Shown here piece after piece: positions 22,343-32,104 of a stretch of 64,000 nt of DNA. Within the stretch, counting starts at the first letter, position 1, and each line of letters begins with the position of its first letter. The position numbers and the translations under genes were made by a program. Origin of the DNA: Lunularia cruciata (lineage: Eukaryota > Streptophyta > Marchantiopsida > Lunulariales > Lunulariaceae); assembly GCA_948567375.1 (NCBI GenBank), contig OX419757.1, forward strand, positions 75,895,836 to 75,959,835. The letters run 5' to 3'. The notes beneath the pieces were generated by a model, which worked only from the letters and a program-made list of their open reading frames with translations, searched no databases and was not told the origin of the DNA.

Positions 22343-23240
22343 ATGGCGGCAATACCGGATGTTATCCTTGCAATGCAACAACAAATCGAGCATCTTACAT
22401 GATTGTTGGATGAATGAGACCAACAACGACAAGAACAGATAGACAGAGCGCCAGTTCAAGATGGAGAAGATTGCATTTGATTTCCGAAACCCAAGGTGTT
22501 TGAAGGCAAGAATCTTCTAGGCATAGTGGAGAATTTTTTGTTTGACTGCAAACATTACTTGAAGCCACCAATCTTCAAGACGAGCAAAAACAAATTCTCT
22601 TGGCTTCTAGCCAATTGGTTGGCGTGGCAAAACTTTGGTGGCAATTCTGAGTAGAAAGAGTTGAACGACAAATTGTTACACCAATTTTGACATGGGCAAA
22701 ATTCAAGGATGCAATACTTGGTCTATTTCAAACTATAAATGCCACCCGAGCCGCACGAGATAAATTGGCGGAGGTGAGGTAGATTGGCTCAATGAGAAGC
22801 TACATCACCCAATTTCAAAACATCATCATGCAAATTCCAGATATCCAAGAAGGTGAAGTTCTGGATCGATTTGTGCGAGGATTGAAGTCACAAACCAAAT
22901 TGGAGGTGACCATGCGGGAGCCACAAAACATAGAAGAAGCCATGCAATTGGTTGAGCGTTTTGATTCCTTGGTTGCAACAACTTGGTCTTGACTTCGACC
23001 TACACAAAGCCTACCAGTACCACGAGTGGAAGAACCAGTACCAATGGAGATTGATGCTATCCAACAAAGACCACTTGGCATAGCAGATAAAGAAAGATTA
23101 CAACAAAATGGAGGTTGCTTCTATTGTCGCCAAGTTGGACATTGCATTGCTGAATGTCCACTTAGGAATGGGCGACCTCAACAAGTTGCCCAGATGGAGT
23201 TTGTGGAACAGAATGTTCAGGGAAACAAAGAATCCTAGTA
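22343..23240 (+). pseudogene. B2 gag
   Basis: The ATG at 22343 opens MAAIPDVILAMQQQIEHL, soon interrupted by a TGA. The retrotransposon gag capsid fold is recognisable in AKLWWQF-type text near 22630 and in SMRSYITQFQNIIMQIPDIQ through LDRFVRGLKSQTKLEV (22789-22920). Near the C-terminus PMEIDAIQQRP is followed by the zinc knuckle CFYCRQVGHCIAEC (about 23115-23157), a perfect CCHC. Gag would form the particle and bind RNA. Confidence 0.85.
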
Positions 23241-23267
23241 GGAGATTTCGAGCCGCCTACTAGGAGC

Positions 23268-23624
23268 TTGATTAGTTCCAATGGGATTGAAGGCTCGACC
23301 TATGCAAGTTTGCTGCACTTGCAAGGTATGATATCTAATCGGGGTTGTAGGATTTTGGTTGATTCTGGAAGTTCAGAAAATTGCATGTCTATGCAAGTAG
23401 CAAAGGAATTGGGTATTCCTATCAAGCCAGTGTTTGGAAGTAGTTTGATGATGGCGGATGGTAGAAAGGGTTCTGCATTCTGCACCTCACATCCTGTTAC
23501 CTTCAAGATTGGGAGGGAGTATTTAGAGTGTATGAGGTTTGTAGTGGCACCTCTACACTATGATATCATTCTAGGTCTACCTTGGCTTGAACGTCATAAG
23601 GTTCAATTTGATTGGACCCGATGA
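23268..23624 (+). pseudogene. B2 aspartic protease
   Basis: An open stretch of about 118 codons has the catalytic triplet in RILVDSGSSENCMS (DSG kept), a flap-like MMADGRKG block, and the ending DIILGLPWLERHKVQFDW, diagnostic of plant gypsy protease. It closes at a TGA at 23622-23624 (CGATGACAA), after which pol continues in another reading. The active-site residues are intact, in contrast to the B1 copy. Confidence 0.85.
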
Positions 23625-23706
23625 CAAATTCAAGTACAACACCAAGGTAGAAATTTCTGATTAGGTTGTCTGGCACCTTTGAGTAAGACGCCTAAGAATA
23701 GTCAGT

Positions 23707-23886
23707 CCCAAGATAGAAAGTTTGTCAAGAAGGTAGCCATAGAGCGAATCTGGAAGGGAGATGAGTCCCAAGACGGGGAGTTTGCCAAGAAGGCAACCAT
23801 AGAGCAAGCTTGGAAGAGAGATGAGTCCCTGGAAGGGAAGTTTGTTAATGAAGCGGCCATAGAGCAAGCTTTGGAGGAAGATAAGT
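23707..23886 (+). repeat. Three 60-nt in-frame tandem repeats between protease and RT of B2
   Basis: Units at 23707-23766, 23767-23826 and 23827-23886 are exactly 60 bases each and share GAGTCCC, AAGTTTG or GAGTTTG, and CCATAGAGC. They encode three 20-residue charged repeats with the pattern FxxKxxIExxWKxDES. B1 has a corresponding region near 20.86-21.0 kb. The repeats lie in the linker of pol and differ from one another at about a quarter of positions. Confidence 0.8.
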
Positions 23887-23889
23887 CTG

Positions 23890-25245
23890 TATTTGCGGTG
23901 TGGGTCAAGCCGATTGCACAAGAACAATCTGAGGAGGGCCAAGAGCCTCATCAAGCAATGGTTGATCGGATAGTTCAAGAGTTTGCAAATGTGTTTCCGG
24001 ATGATCTGCCAAAGGGATTACCCTCCAATCGAGGTATGCCCTTCAAGATCGAGTTATTGCCAGGGAGTACTCTAGTGAGTAGACCAATCTATCGGCTCTC
24101 ACCAAAGGAGTTGGAGGAGTTGCAAACAACACTTACAGAGTTGTTGGAGAAGGATTTCATATGATTTCATAGGATTTTGTACCTCTCCTTGGGGAGCACC
24201 GGTACTATTTGTTCCAAAGAAGGATGGAGGACTTTGTTTCTGTATTGATTACCGTGGACTCAATAAGCAAACCGTGAAGAATGCATATCCCTTGCCTCGG
24301 ATTGATGACTTGCTTGATCAACTAAGTGGAGCACGCTACTTTTCCAAGCTGGATCTTTGTAGCGGCTATTGGAAAACTCCTATTGAAGGAGAGGATGTGC
24401 AAAAGACTGCCTTTTGCACAAGGTATGGACATTTCAAGTGGAGAGTTCTACCTTTTGGACTCACTAATGCTCCAGCAGTCTTCATGGATCAGATGCATTG
24501 GGTGTTGGAGGGACTATTGGATCGGTCCGTGGTGGTGTTCTTAGATGATATTCTAATCTATAGTAGGATAGAGGCAGAACACGTGAATCATGTGCAAGAA
24601 GTCCTAAAACGACTACGATAGTTGAATTTCTACTGCAAGAAGTCAAAGTGTGCTTTTTGGCAGAAGGAGGTTATTTTCTTGGGTCATAAGATCTCATCAG
24701 AGGGGATCAAGATGGAAGAAGAGAAGATCAAGGCCATTACTGATTGGCCTACCCCGAAGGATGCTACAAAAGTACGAGCATTCAATGGATTGGCCAATTT
24801 TTACCGGCGGTTCATCCACTATTATGCTCACGTGGCTGCACCATTGACTGACCTCTTGGGAAAGAACTCAAGCTTCCAGTGGACCACCAAGCATGAAGAA
24901 GCATTTTGGAAGTTAAAGCATATGGTGTCTTCAAGACCCATTCTTCAATTATATGATCCTCAACTACCTTGTGTGGTTGATTTTGATGCTTCTAACTTTG
25001 CAATTGGAGCTGTGTTGCAACAAGAATTTCCAGATGGACTACATCCTATTACCTTTGTGTCTCGCCAACTAAATACAACTAAAAGAAATTACTCTACTCG
25101 AGATCAGGAACAACTTGCAATGGTATATGCCACCAAGGTATGGAGGCATTATCTCTTGGGGAAACAAGTGATCATGCAAACTGATCACAAACCATTGTTG
25201 CAGACCTTACACTTGGAGCACATGAAGAGTCGGCATCATCAATGA
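23890..25245 (+). pseudogene. B2 reverse transcriptase and RNase H
   Basis: RT begins near 23960 (MVDRIVQEFANVFPDDLPKG), has a TGA at 24162-24164, resumes with the [16 protein letters not shown] region, and continues with [46 protein letters not shown] and the catalytic FLDDILIYS at about 24538-24564. A TAG at 24619-24621 closes the frame. The connection and RNase H run on to 25243 with FLGHKISSEG, VDFDASNFAIGAVLQQE (catalytic aspartate) and MQTDHKPLLQTL. Stops and one short duplication are the only damage in this part. Confidence 0.9.
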
Positions 25246-25290
25246 GAAGAGAAACTCCAATTGTTTGACATCAAACTTGAGTACAAACCA

Positions 25291-25457
25291 GGTTGGTTCC
25301 ATGTCATCCCCGATGCTCTATCACGACGACCTGATTTGAAGGATCTTCCTCTCATCACGGCGGCAATTACAACGGTGTCCATTGCCGCCGTGATGAGAGG
25401 AAGATCCTTCAAATCAAGTCGTCGTGATAGAGCATTGGGGATGACATGGAACCGACC
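25291..25457. repeat. 77-bp-arm palindrome inside B2 pol
   Basis: Arm 25291-25367 is the inverted complement of arm 25381-25457 with only about three mismatches, separated by 13 bases. The left arm is the normal pol text (HVIPDALSRRPDLKDLP). The right arm is its mirror image and displaces the start of the linker to integrase. B1 has no such palindrome at the homologous place (19.37-19.43 kb). This is an inverted duplication specific to B2. Confidence 0.9.
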
Positions 25458-25459
25458 AT

Positions 25460-26580
25460 AAGGTCCATAATGAGTTTCAATTAGCTCTACAACAAGATCC
25501 CTTCTTCCAAATGGTACACGGTCGCCTGACAGCACGCGACAAGGAGTACAACACCTTCTCCTTCAAGGAAGGCTTTCTATTCCATGAAGACCAGATCTAT
25601 GTTCCAGCCAAAGGTGATCTTCGACTTGTGCGCCTTCAAGAAGCCCATGATTTACCAATAGCTGGTCACATGGGAGTGGACAAGACCCTAGGCACCCTCC
25701 AACGCCAATGGTGGTGGCCCAACATGACACGAGATGTTCAAGACTTTGTCCGATCATGTGAGAGTTGTCAACGGAACAAGGCCAACAACCCAAAGCCGAG
25801 TGGACTCCTTCAACCACTCGCCATTCCATCCGCTTGTTGGGAGCATGTGAGCTTGGATCTCATCACATCCTTGCCAAAGACAAAACAAGGATACACCGCA
25901 ATTGTGGTGTTTGTGGATAAGCTTAGTAAGCAAATCCACTTGGCACCAACCTGTGATACCGTGGATGCTCCAACCTTAGCACAAATCTACTTCAACAATG
26001 TCTTCAAGCATCATGGGATGCCATGAGTACTCATCTCCGACCGTGATCCTCAATTTACCGAGAAGTTTTGGCAAGCACTCTTCCAGATACTCGGCACCAA
26101 GCTTGCTTTGTCCATGGCCTATCATCCTCAAACTGATGGACAAACCGAACGCGCCAATTGTACATTGGAGGATATGTTGCGGGTCTTTGTCAATGTCCAC
26201 CATACCAACTAGGATGAATGTCTTGCAGCTGCAGAATTTGCCTACAACAATTCCAAACAGGCAAGCACTGGATTTTCTCCCTTCTTTCTCAATTTTGGCC
26301 AAGATCCGCTTGTTCCAGATTTTCTTCTTGCTCCCCCTCCCTCTCAGGTTCCTCATACTTCTACATTCTTGACCACTATATCCCAATCTCTCCAACAAGC
26401 CAAATCTCACCTCCTTGTTGCTCAGGATCGCCAAAAACAATATGCGGACCATCATCGTCGTGATCTCACCTTTGAAGTTGGTGATAAAGTCATGCTATCC
26501 TCTAGTAACCTCCCTCTCCCACTTGATACCCAAGTTCGTAAACTTGCTCCTAATTAGATAGGACCCTTTGATATCACCCA
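25460..26580 (+). pseudogene. B2 integrase
   Basis: The H2C2 zinc finger is HDLPIAGHMGVDKTLGTL followed by CESCQRNKANN (about 25650-25790). The catalytic core follows with LDLITSLPKTKQGYTAIVVF, LISDRDPQFTEKFW (second aspartate kept) and DGQTERANC (glutamate kept). All three catalytic residues are intact, unlike B1. A TGA at 26024-26026, probably from CGA, and a TAG near 26211 break the frame. The C-terminal part (FEVGDKVML) runs to about 26560. Confidence 0.88.
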
Positions 26581-26599
26581 CATTATCTCTCCTGTTGCT

Positions 26600-26932
26600 T
26601 ATCGACTTGCCTTACCTTGTCACATGCATATCCATCCTGTCTTTCATGTTTCCAAGTTGAAACCCTTTGTTCCTAACCCTTCTTCCTTTTCCTCTCGAGT
26701 CCAACCTCCCCCTCTTCCTGTCCCTATCAATGATCATGAGGAGTACAAAGTTGATCGTATCCTTGCGCGTCGCCATATTCAACGAGGCCGTCGCCAACAT
26801 ACGGAGTACAAGGTCCTTTGGAAAGGGTATCCCCTTCATGATGCCACATGGGAACCTCTTTCTCACCTCCATGATGCACAATTTGATGCTTCACTGGCGA
26901 CGAGGACGTCACCAACTAGCGGCGGAGGAATA
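26600..26932 (+). pseudogene. B2 chromodomain
   Basis: [17 protein letters not shown] (26627-26677), the usual linker after gypsy integrase, leads to a chromodomain: EEYKVDRILARR (about 26739-26775), then TEYKVLWKGYPLHDATWEP (about 26802-26860), and a closing helix. The aromatic-cage positions Y and W are visible. This places family B among chromoviruses, which target chromatin marks. The frame runs into the 3' LTR. Confidence 0.88.
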
Positions 26933-27341
26933 TGTAACAATATGGAGTTTAGTGACAAAGTTAGTCGGGCTCACGAAGTAGAGAATAAGAAAAAATAGCC
27001 TAGAATATTCTAGAAGCATCTAAAAAGCTTCTTAGGAAACTTCCCAACTAGTTAACTTGTGCCCTAAGCAGGTAGCTTCTAGAAGCTTCTAACTAGCTTA
27101 GCTTGCACGCCAAGTAGGCGGCTTTTAGAAGGAAGCTTCTTGAGAAGCTTCCTAGTTAACTTGGCTTGCACTCCAAGAAAGCGGCTCAAGGAAGCTTCTT
27201 GAGAAGCTTCAAGGATCTTGTATGCTACCTATAAATACCAAGGCCAAAGCTCATGCTAGGCATTTGGAGTTTTCCCTCATTCAAGTGTCCCAATGTGAGT
27301 TTCCATTCTCCTATTTCTCTCCTCGGTTTTGGTCTTTTATA
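26933..27341 (+). repeat. B2 3' LTR
   Basis: It follows the purine-rich GCGGCGGAGGAATA (plus-strand primer) and begins TGTAACAATATGGAG. It ends TCTTTTATA. TATAAATA lies near 27230. It matches 21649-22071 with scattered transitions and a 12-13 base deletion in the HSE cluster. Confidence 0.9.
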
Positions 27342-27346
27342 ACATC

Positions 27347-28330
27347 AATCTCCATGGGTGCTGGCTCCTCCACTTGTGTGTAGTGTATTAGTAGGCTCTG
27401 TGGAGGTCGAGGTCAAGACCAAGTTGTTGCCACCAAGGAATCAAAACATTCGGCCAACCGCATGGCTTCCTCCAAGTGTTGTGGCTCTTGCATGGTTACC
27501 TCTAATTTGGTTCTCACCTTCAAGCCCCTCACAAATTGATCCAGAGCTTTACCTTCCAATATATCTAGAATTTGCATGATGGTGTTTTGGAACTACGTGA
27601 TGTAACTTCTTACAGAGCCAATCTGTTTCAACTCTGCCAACTTATCTCGTGTAGCTTGTGTGGCATTTATAGCTTGGAACCGACTAATTATTTTGCTCTT
27701 GAATTCTGCCCATGTCAAGATTGATGCAAAAATTTGTCGTTCCGCTTGCTCCACTTGGAATCTCCACCATAACTTTGCTACTCCATCCAATTGGCTAGAA
27801 GCCAAGAGAATCTGTTTTCACTCATCTTGTAGATTGGTAGCTTCAAAATAATGTTCACAATCAAACACAAAATTCTCCACTACACTTGAAAGATTCTTGC
27901 TTTCAAATACCTTGGGTTTAGAGAATCTGATCCGATCTTTTCCTTCTCAAATTGGTACTCTCTCCACTTGCTCTTGTCATCGAAGATCTCATTCATCCAA
28001 CAATCGAGCAAGGTGCTCAATTTGTTGCTGCATAGCAAGGATAACATCAGGTATTGCCACCATGGTTGCTACTCTATCACACCACTCCCAATCTATCTAA
28101 TTTATTAACACATAGAAATATCACGTCCACCGTTCTCCATAAGTTACAACCGGAAGCACCAAGGGTTCCTTAGATATGGTGATCATATGTAGAAGAACTT
28201 GTCTAAAGTGCGAGGTGATGAATTGTGTAAAACAATGCTTGGGTAGTATTTGGACGCAAAAATCCCAATGTTTGGTGGAAGTGGATTTGGTGGTCCATAA
28301 ATTCCATCCATCCCATTCCTGCTCTGATAC
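27347..28330 (-). pseudogene. B1 gag N-terminal half and leader
   Basis: On the minus strand the probable start ATG is at 28063 (MVAIPDVILAMQQQIEHL-like). Capsid text LDGVAKLWWRFQVEQAERQI (27791-27732) and AELKQIGSVRSYIT follow, with EEPAPMEID at the edge near 27350. The reading then meets B2 at 27341. The leader runs up to the primer site next to the LTR at 28334. Confidence 0.82.
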
Positions 28331-28332
28331 TA
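28319..28332 (-). promoter_or_regulatory. B1 primer-binding site
   Basis: On the minus strand TAGTATCAGAGCAG follows the LTR end by one base. It is the initiator-tRNA-Met type with one change in the second base. Confidence 0.82.
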
Positions 28333-28333
28333 A

Positions 28334-28759
28334 TGTAAAAGATCAAATCCGAGGAGAGAAATAGGAGAATGGAAACTCATATTGGGACACTTGAATGAGG
28401 GAAAACTCCAAATGCCTAGCATGAGCTTTGGCTTTGGTATTTATAGGTAGCATACAAGGCTCTTGAGAAGCTTCTCAAGATGCTTCCTCAAGCCATTTTC
28501 TTAGAGTGCAAGCCAAGTTAACTAGGAAGCTTCTCAAGAAGCTTCCTTTTAGAAGCCGCCTACTTGGCGTGCAAGCTAAGCTAGTTAGAAGCTTCTAGAG
28601 GCTTCCTTCTAGAAGCTACTTACTTGAGGTGCAAGCTAAGCTAGCTAGGATGCTTCCCAAGAAGCTTCCTAGATACTTTTGGAATATTCTAGGCTAATTT
28701 GATTTATGTGCTACTTCGTAAGCCCGACTAACTTTGTTGCTAAACTCCATATTGTTACA
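28334..28759 (-). repeat. B1 5' LTR (426 bp)
   Basis: On the minus strand it starts TGTAACAATATGGAG at 28759 and ends TCTTTTACA at 28334. It carries GAAGCTTC arrays and a TATAAATACC box near 28445. TCTAA follows at 28760. Confidence 0.9.
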
Positions 28760-28935
28760 TCTAATGCCTATAAGAAAGAGCAAAGAATAAGTTTTTGTAT
28801 TGGTATTACCACCATGTCAATAGTGTTAGAGGTATTTAAGTGTCAAGTGATAGATCAAGCAATGGATCTAAACTATTTGACATGGATCATGAGCTTTGGA
28901 TTGGTTGAGCAATATAAGATACACTTGAGAAGGAT
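28760..28935 (+). pseudogene. E3 methyltransferase, C-terminal piece (motifs IX-X region)
   Basis: Immediately after B1 the E3 reading resumes. Text corresponding to the last conserved part of C5 methyltransferases follows, with the block IDQAMDLNYLTWIMSFGL at about 28848-28904, where the motif X glycine-asparagine region (usually GQAMDLN or GNS) is expected. The piece is short and has frame damage. Assignment rests on its position next to the B1 target duplication and on this block. Confidence 0.55.
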
Positions 28936-29479
28936 CACTACTTGGACACTTATGAGCTTTATGCCTCTCAAGACAATTCAAGCACATGTTGGGAACAACG
29001 GACAAAATGGTATCATATTCTTGGTACACAACCCATGACTATTTGGTGAAAGTAGTCTACTTGAGGCACATCTAGGTGAGCATGGTATACTTGGGGTACA
29101 CACTTGGTCTACTTGGGATGCAACTAGAGGACATGTGGAGCTTGTGGGTAAAGCAAAGGGAGTTTTTTTGCTCTAAGGCAAAAGCTTTAGCAATTGAGGG
29201 CATGTGAATATTGCTTCCAAGGCCCAGTGTAGCAACTAGTCAATGCATCTTCTACCTCTATAGTAGATATAATATATATTTGCAAGCTAAACATTGGACT
29301 CAAGCCTACAAGAGAGGAGAGGCAAAGAGTTTGAAAGTTCTTGAGGAGATACAAGAGTTGTTTTGCCTTCAATGAAGGATTTAGGTGCTCTAAAGGGACC
29401 TAGTATTTGGATTGAGCTTACTAATAATACATAAGTCTTTCAACATCCCTACATTTATAGTGATATGGAGAGAGCCTTA
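28936..29479 (+). pseudogene. E3 linker between methyltransferase and RT
   Basis: There are no clear motifs. The stretch contains stops in all frames and ends with text leading into the RT fingers near 29470. It is assigned to E3 only by position. Confidence 0.4.
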
Positions 29480-30118
29480 ATTTAGATCAAGAGTTGAGAC
29501 CATTTTGAGGTTTGTTTGGTAGAGAACTCACATAGAGAGTATGCTTCAGCCACAATGATGCCCTCTAAGAAGGATATGCATGGCAACACATGGATAGGCA
29601 AATATGTGGAGATTACCATCTTATCAACCAACAAACTAGGGCTCATCGGTATTATATGCCTACACCAAATAAGATCTTTGATATGATTGAGCATGCAAAG
29701 GCCTTTAATACTTTAGATCTTGAAGCATGATATCATCAGCTGGCAATCAAGGAGGATGAAAGACAATGATAATTCCAAGATAACATTTTGGTAATTGATC
29801 CTCAGGGTAAGGATTTATTGTATCAATGGCAATTCTTACCATTTAGGTTAAAGAACAGTCCAATTGAGTTTCAAAAAGTCATGGATAAGATCACAATAAG
29901 TTTGGATTTTTCTCAATTTATATTGATGCAATATTGCTATATTGACATTTTGGTCTATAGTGTTATCATGTAGGAGCATGAGAGATATATGTTGGAGGTG
30001 TTTGAGAGATTTGTGGACTCAAATTACATCATAAGTGTAGTTCTTCCAAGAGTACTTTGAGTATTTGGTCACATTTTTTATCCTAGCGGACTTGATGTTC
30101 AACAAACTAAGGTGGAAG
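29480..30118 (+). pseudogene. E3 reverse transcriptase, decayed
   Basis: The RT fingers contain ENSHREYASATMMPSKKDMHG (about 29522-29584, one residue inserted by decay). Then come an LDLEA-stop-YHQLAIKED block near 29714-29760, VIDPQGKDLLYQWQFLPF (29789-29842), SPIEFQKVMDKI, and CYIDILVYS at about 29935-29961, where the catalytic YxDD reads YIDI. This sequence differs clearly from the RTs of families A and B. The frame ends at 30118 where a family A element has inserted. Confidence 0.78.
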
Positions 30119-31050
30119 TGTAATCTTCCAAGGATAAGAGACCTTAAGAGAAACATAAGAGAAGAAACACAAGCTTCACACTCAATCCTCCGATGCCCTA
30201 AAGGAGCACCTTGACTTTATTATATAGCAAAGAGGATTCCCTCAAAGGAAGCTCCACCCTTGGATCAGATACATAGATAGGTGACCTGGTAGGGAGCTCT
30301 ACCCTTAGATTAGTTGCATGCATGGATGACATGTCTATTTTGGTTGTATATGGTTGGTCAAACAAGCTTTGACCAAAGGGAATCTTTAGAGAATCTTCTT
30401 GTAGGAATCTCAAAATTGCATGGGTGAGGTACCATTGGAAAGCGCTCAATGAGAAAAATAGGTGGGAGGGAAGGCCAATCTTTTCTCCTATCAAGGGGAA
30501 ATTTGCACATTTTCAAATCCTAATTCATACATTTAGACTTCAAAATTGGCTCTAAAGTTTTCATGCTATTCTCGTCTCCTATCCTATTAGTAGTACTCTT
30601 TTGGTGATATCTCTATCTAATCTACTTAGTACATCAAATATATAATATTCCCAAATTTTATCAAACCAATTTTCACCTCTAGATAATATATCTAGCTATA
30701 GGTATTACAAACTTCCCACTTTTCAAGATGCAACATCCTCGTTGCAAAGTTATTGACCCTTGCCCCTATTAGTAGAAGTACTCTCTTGGTGATACCTCTA
30801 TCTAATATACTTAGTCCATTATGTGTAACATCCTTCCAGATGTTACCAAGCCAATTTTCACCTCTAGATAATATGTTTAGCTATTGGTAGTATATTTTCA
30901 AGTTGTTTTTGGCTCTTGCTCTATTAGTATAAGTGCTCTTTCTATGACACCTTTATCTAATCTATCTAGCCCATCATATCTAACATCCTTTCAGATGTTA
31001 CCAAGTCAATTTTCACCTATAGATAATATATCTAGCTATTGGTACTTACA
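30119..31050 (-). mobile_element. Deleted family A element, minus strand, inside E3 pol
   Basis: Minus-strand order: a partial 5' LTR 31050-30769, a short internal remnant with a purine tract (30768-30710), and a complete 3' LTR 30709-30119 (591 bp). GGAAG (30114-30118) and AGAAG (31051-31055) flank it, a 5-bp target duplication with one change. Almost all of the internal region is deleted. The 5' LTR part shows the duplicated leading segment (long form), whereas the 3' LTR is the short form. Confidence 0.82.
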
Positions 31051-31055
31051 AGAAG

Positions 31056-31640
31056 CTATTGCATTTATTCCTTACCAATAAACATAAGTAGGGTGCAAGC
31101 ATTCCTTGGATTGGAAAAAATGTATTGCCAATATGTGAGAGGATTTAACGCAATTGCCAAGGCCTTTGAGAAAGCAGACCAAGCTTACATATGAGTGGTG
31201 TTAGAGAGATGAGTAAGAGAGAGCTTTTGTGGAGCTCAAGTAGAAGTTGACATCCTTTCCTATCCTTAGGAGACCAATCAAAGGATGTCTATTCTAGGTT
31301 TATATTGATTGGAGCATGTTGTAGCTTTGAGCAATGCTCACAAACAACATGATGAGGGGAAGGAGTTTGTGGTGGCTTACGTTAGTCACTCCAATAATAA
31401 AGTAGAGGCCAAATATAATTCTCATGGGAGAGAGTATGTTTAGCCATAGTGTAGGACCCTTCACTCTCATCATTTATCATCAACCATTGAAGTGGTTGAT
31501 GAAGTCAGACAAGATTTCAAGGAAGCTTGCATGATGGGTTTTGATTTTACAAGAGTATGATTTCACTATTGTTCATAGACTTGGGGTGGTGAATTGTGTT
31601 GTAGATGGGTTGAGTAGAAACCGATGTACCAACCAACATG
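31056..31640 (+). pseudogene. E3 RT connection and RNase H, decayed
   Basis: After the insertion the text resumes with the connection block CQYVRGFNAIAK near 31120. An EAFVELK-like block follows near 31200, then YIDW at the RNase H catalytic position, and GKEFVVAYVSHSNNKVEAKY at 31355-31414, a gypsy RNase H block. Stops interrupt all of it. The final block resembles the RNase H end (DFTIVHR-like) near 31560. Confidence 0.7.
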
Positions 31641-31899
31641 ATCAGATCAGAGCATGTTGATATGCGCCAAATGAGGAGATAAATATGGCATCCATATGCT
31701 ACTTTGTGTATATTGACTAAGGCTTTGGTGGTAACTCTCTCAATATAGACAAGAAGAGTTGTTGAGATCTCAAATCCAAGGAGTAGAGATATTGGCAGAA
31801 ATATTGATATTAAGATATTCGTGATGATGTCTTGATGATGGACTAACTTTGCATTAGTATTGTAAGTGGGATACTTAGTGCCATGTAGAGAGACCAAAT

Positions 31900-32046
31900 C
31901 CTTTATCAATCAAGTGGTTTAGGTTGGAGTGCAGACATCTTCTTTGGGTATGGGAGGATGGTACGGTGTGAGTAGTTACTTTCCATCTCAAAGACCACAA
32001 CTGATACAACATGGTCATGAGGAGTTAGGACATTTTGGAGTAAAGT

Positions 32047-32104
<58 letters not shown>

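Larger units (their letters stand above)
21649..27341 (+). mobile_element. B2: family B chromovirus, plus strand, nested in B1 gag
   Basis: 5' LTR 21649-22071, primer site at 22073, gag from ATG 22343, protease, RT, RNase H, integrase, chromodomain, 3' LTR 26933-27341. It is flanked by GCATC (21644-21648) and ACATC (27342-27346), a 5-bp target duplication with one change. The B1 gag reading joins across it. It is the best preserved element in the window, yet has stops (for example TGA at 24162-24164 and 26024-26026), a frameshift between RNase H and integrase, and an acquired palindrome at 25291-25457. Confidence 0.92.
17439..28759 (-). mobile_element. B1: family B chromovirus, minus strand, nested in E3 and split by B2
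   Basis: Read on the minus strand: 5' LTR 28759-28334, primer site, gag 28063 to 27347 resuming at 21643, protease, RT, RNase H, integrase, chromodomain, 3' LTR 17849-17439. The TCTAA duplications outside define the ends. B2 occupies 21649-27341 within gag. The frame is broken in most domains. It is the same family as B2 but inverted, so two closely related copies landed in one place in opposite orientations. Confidence 0.9.
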
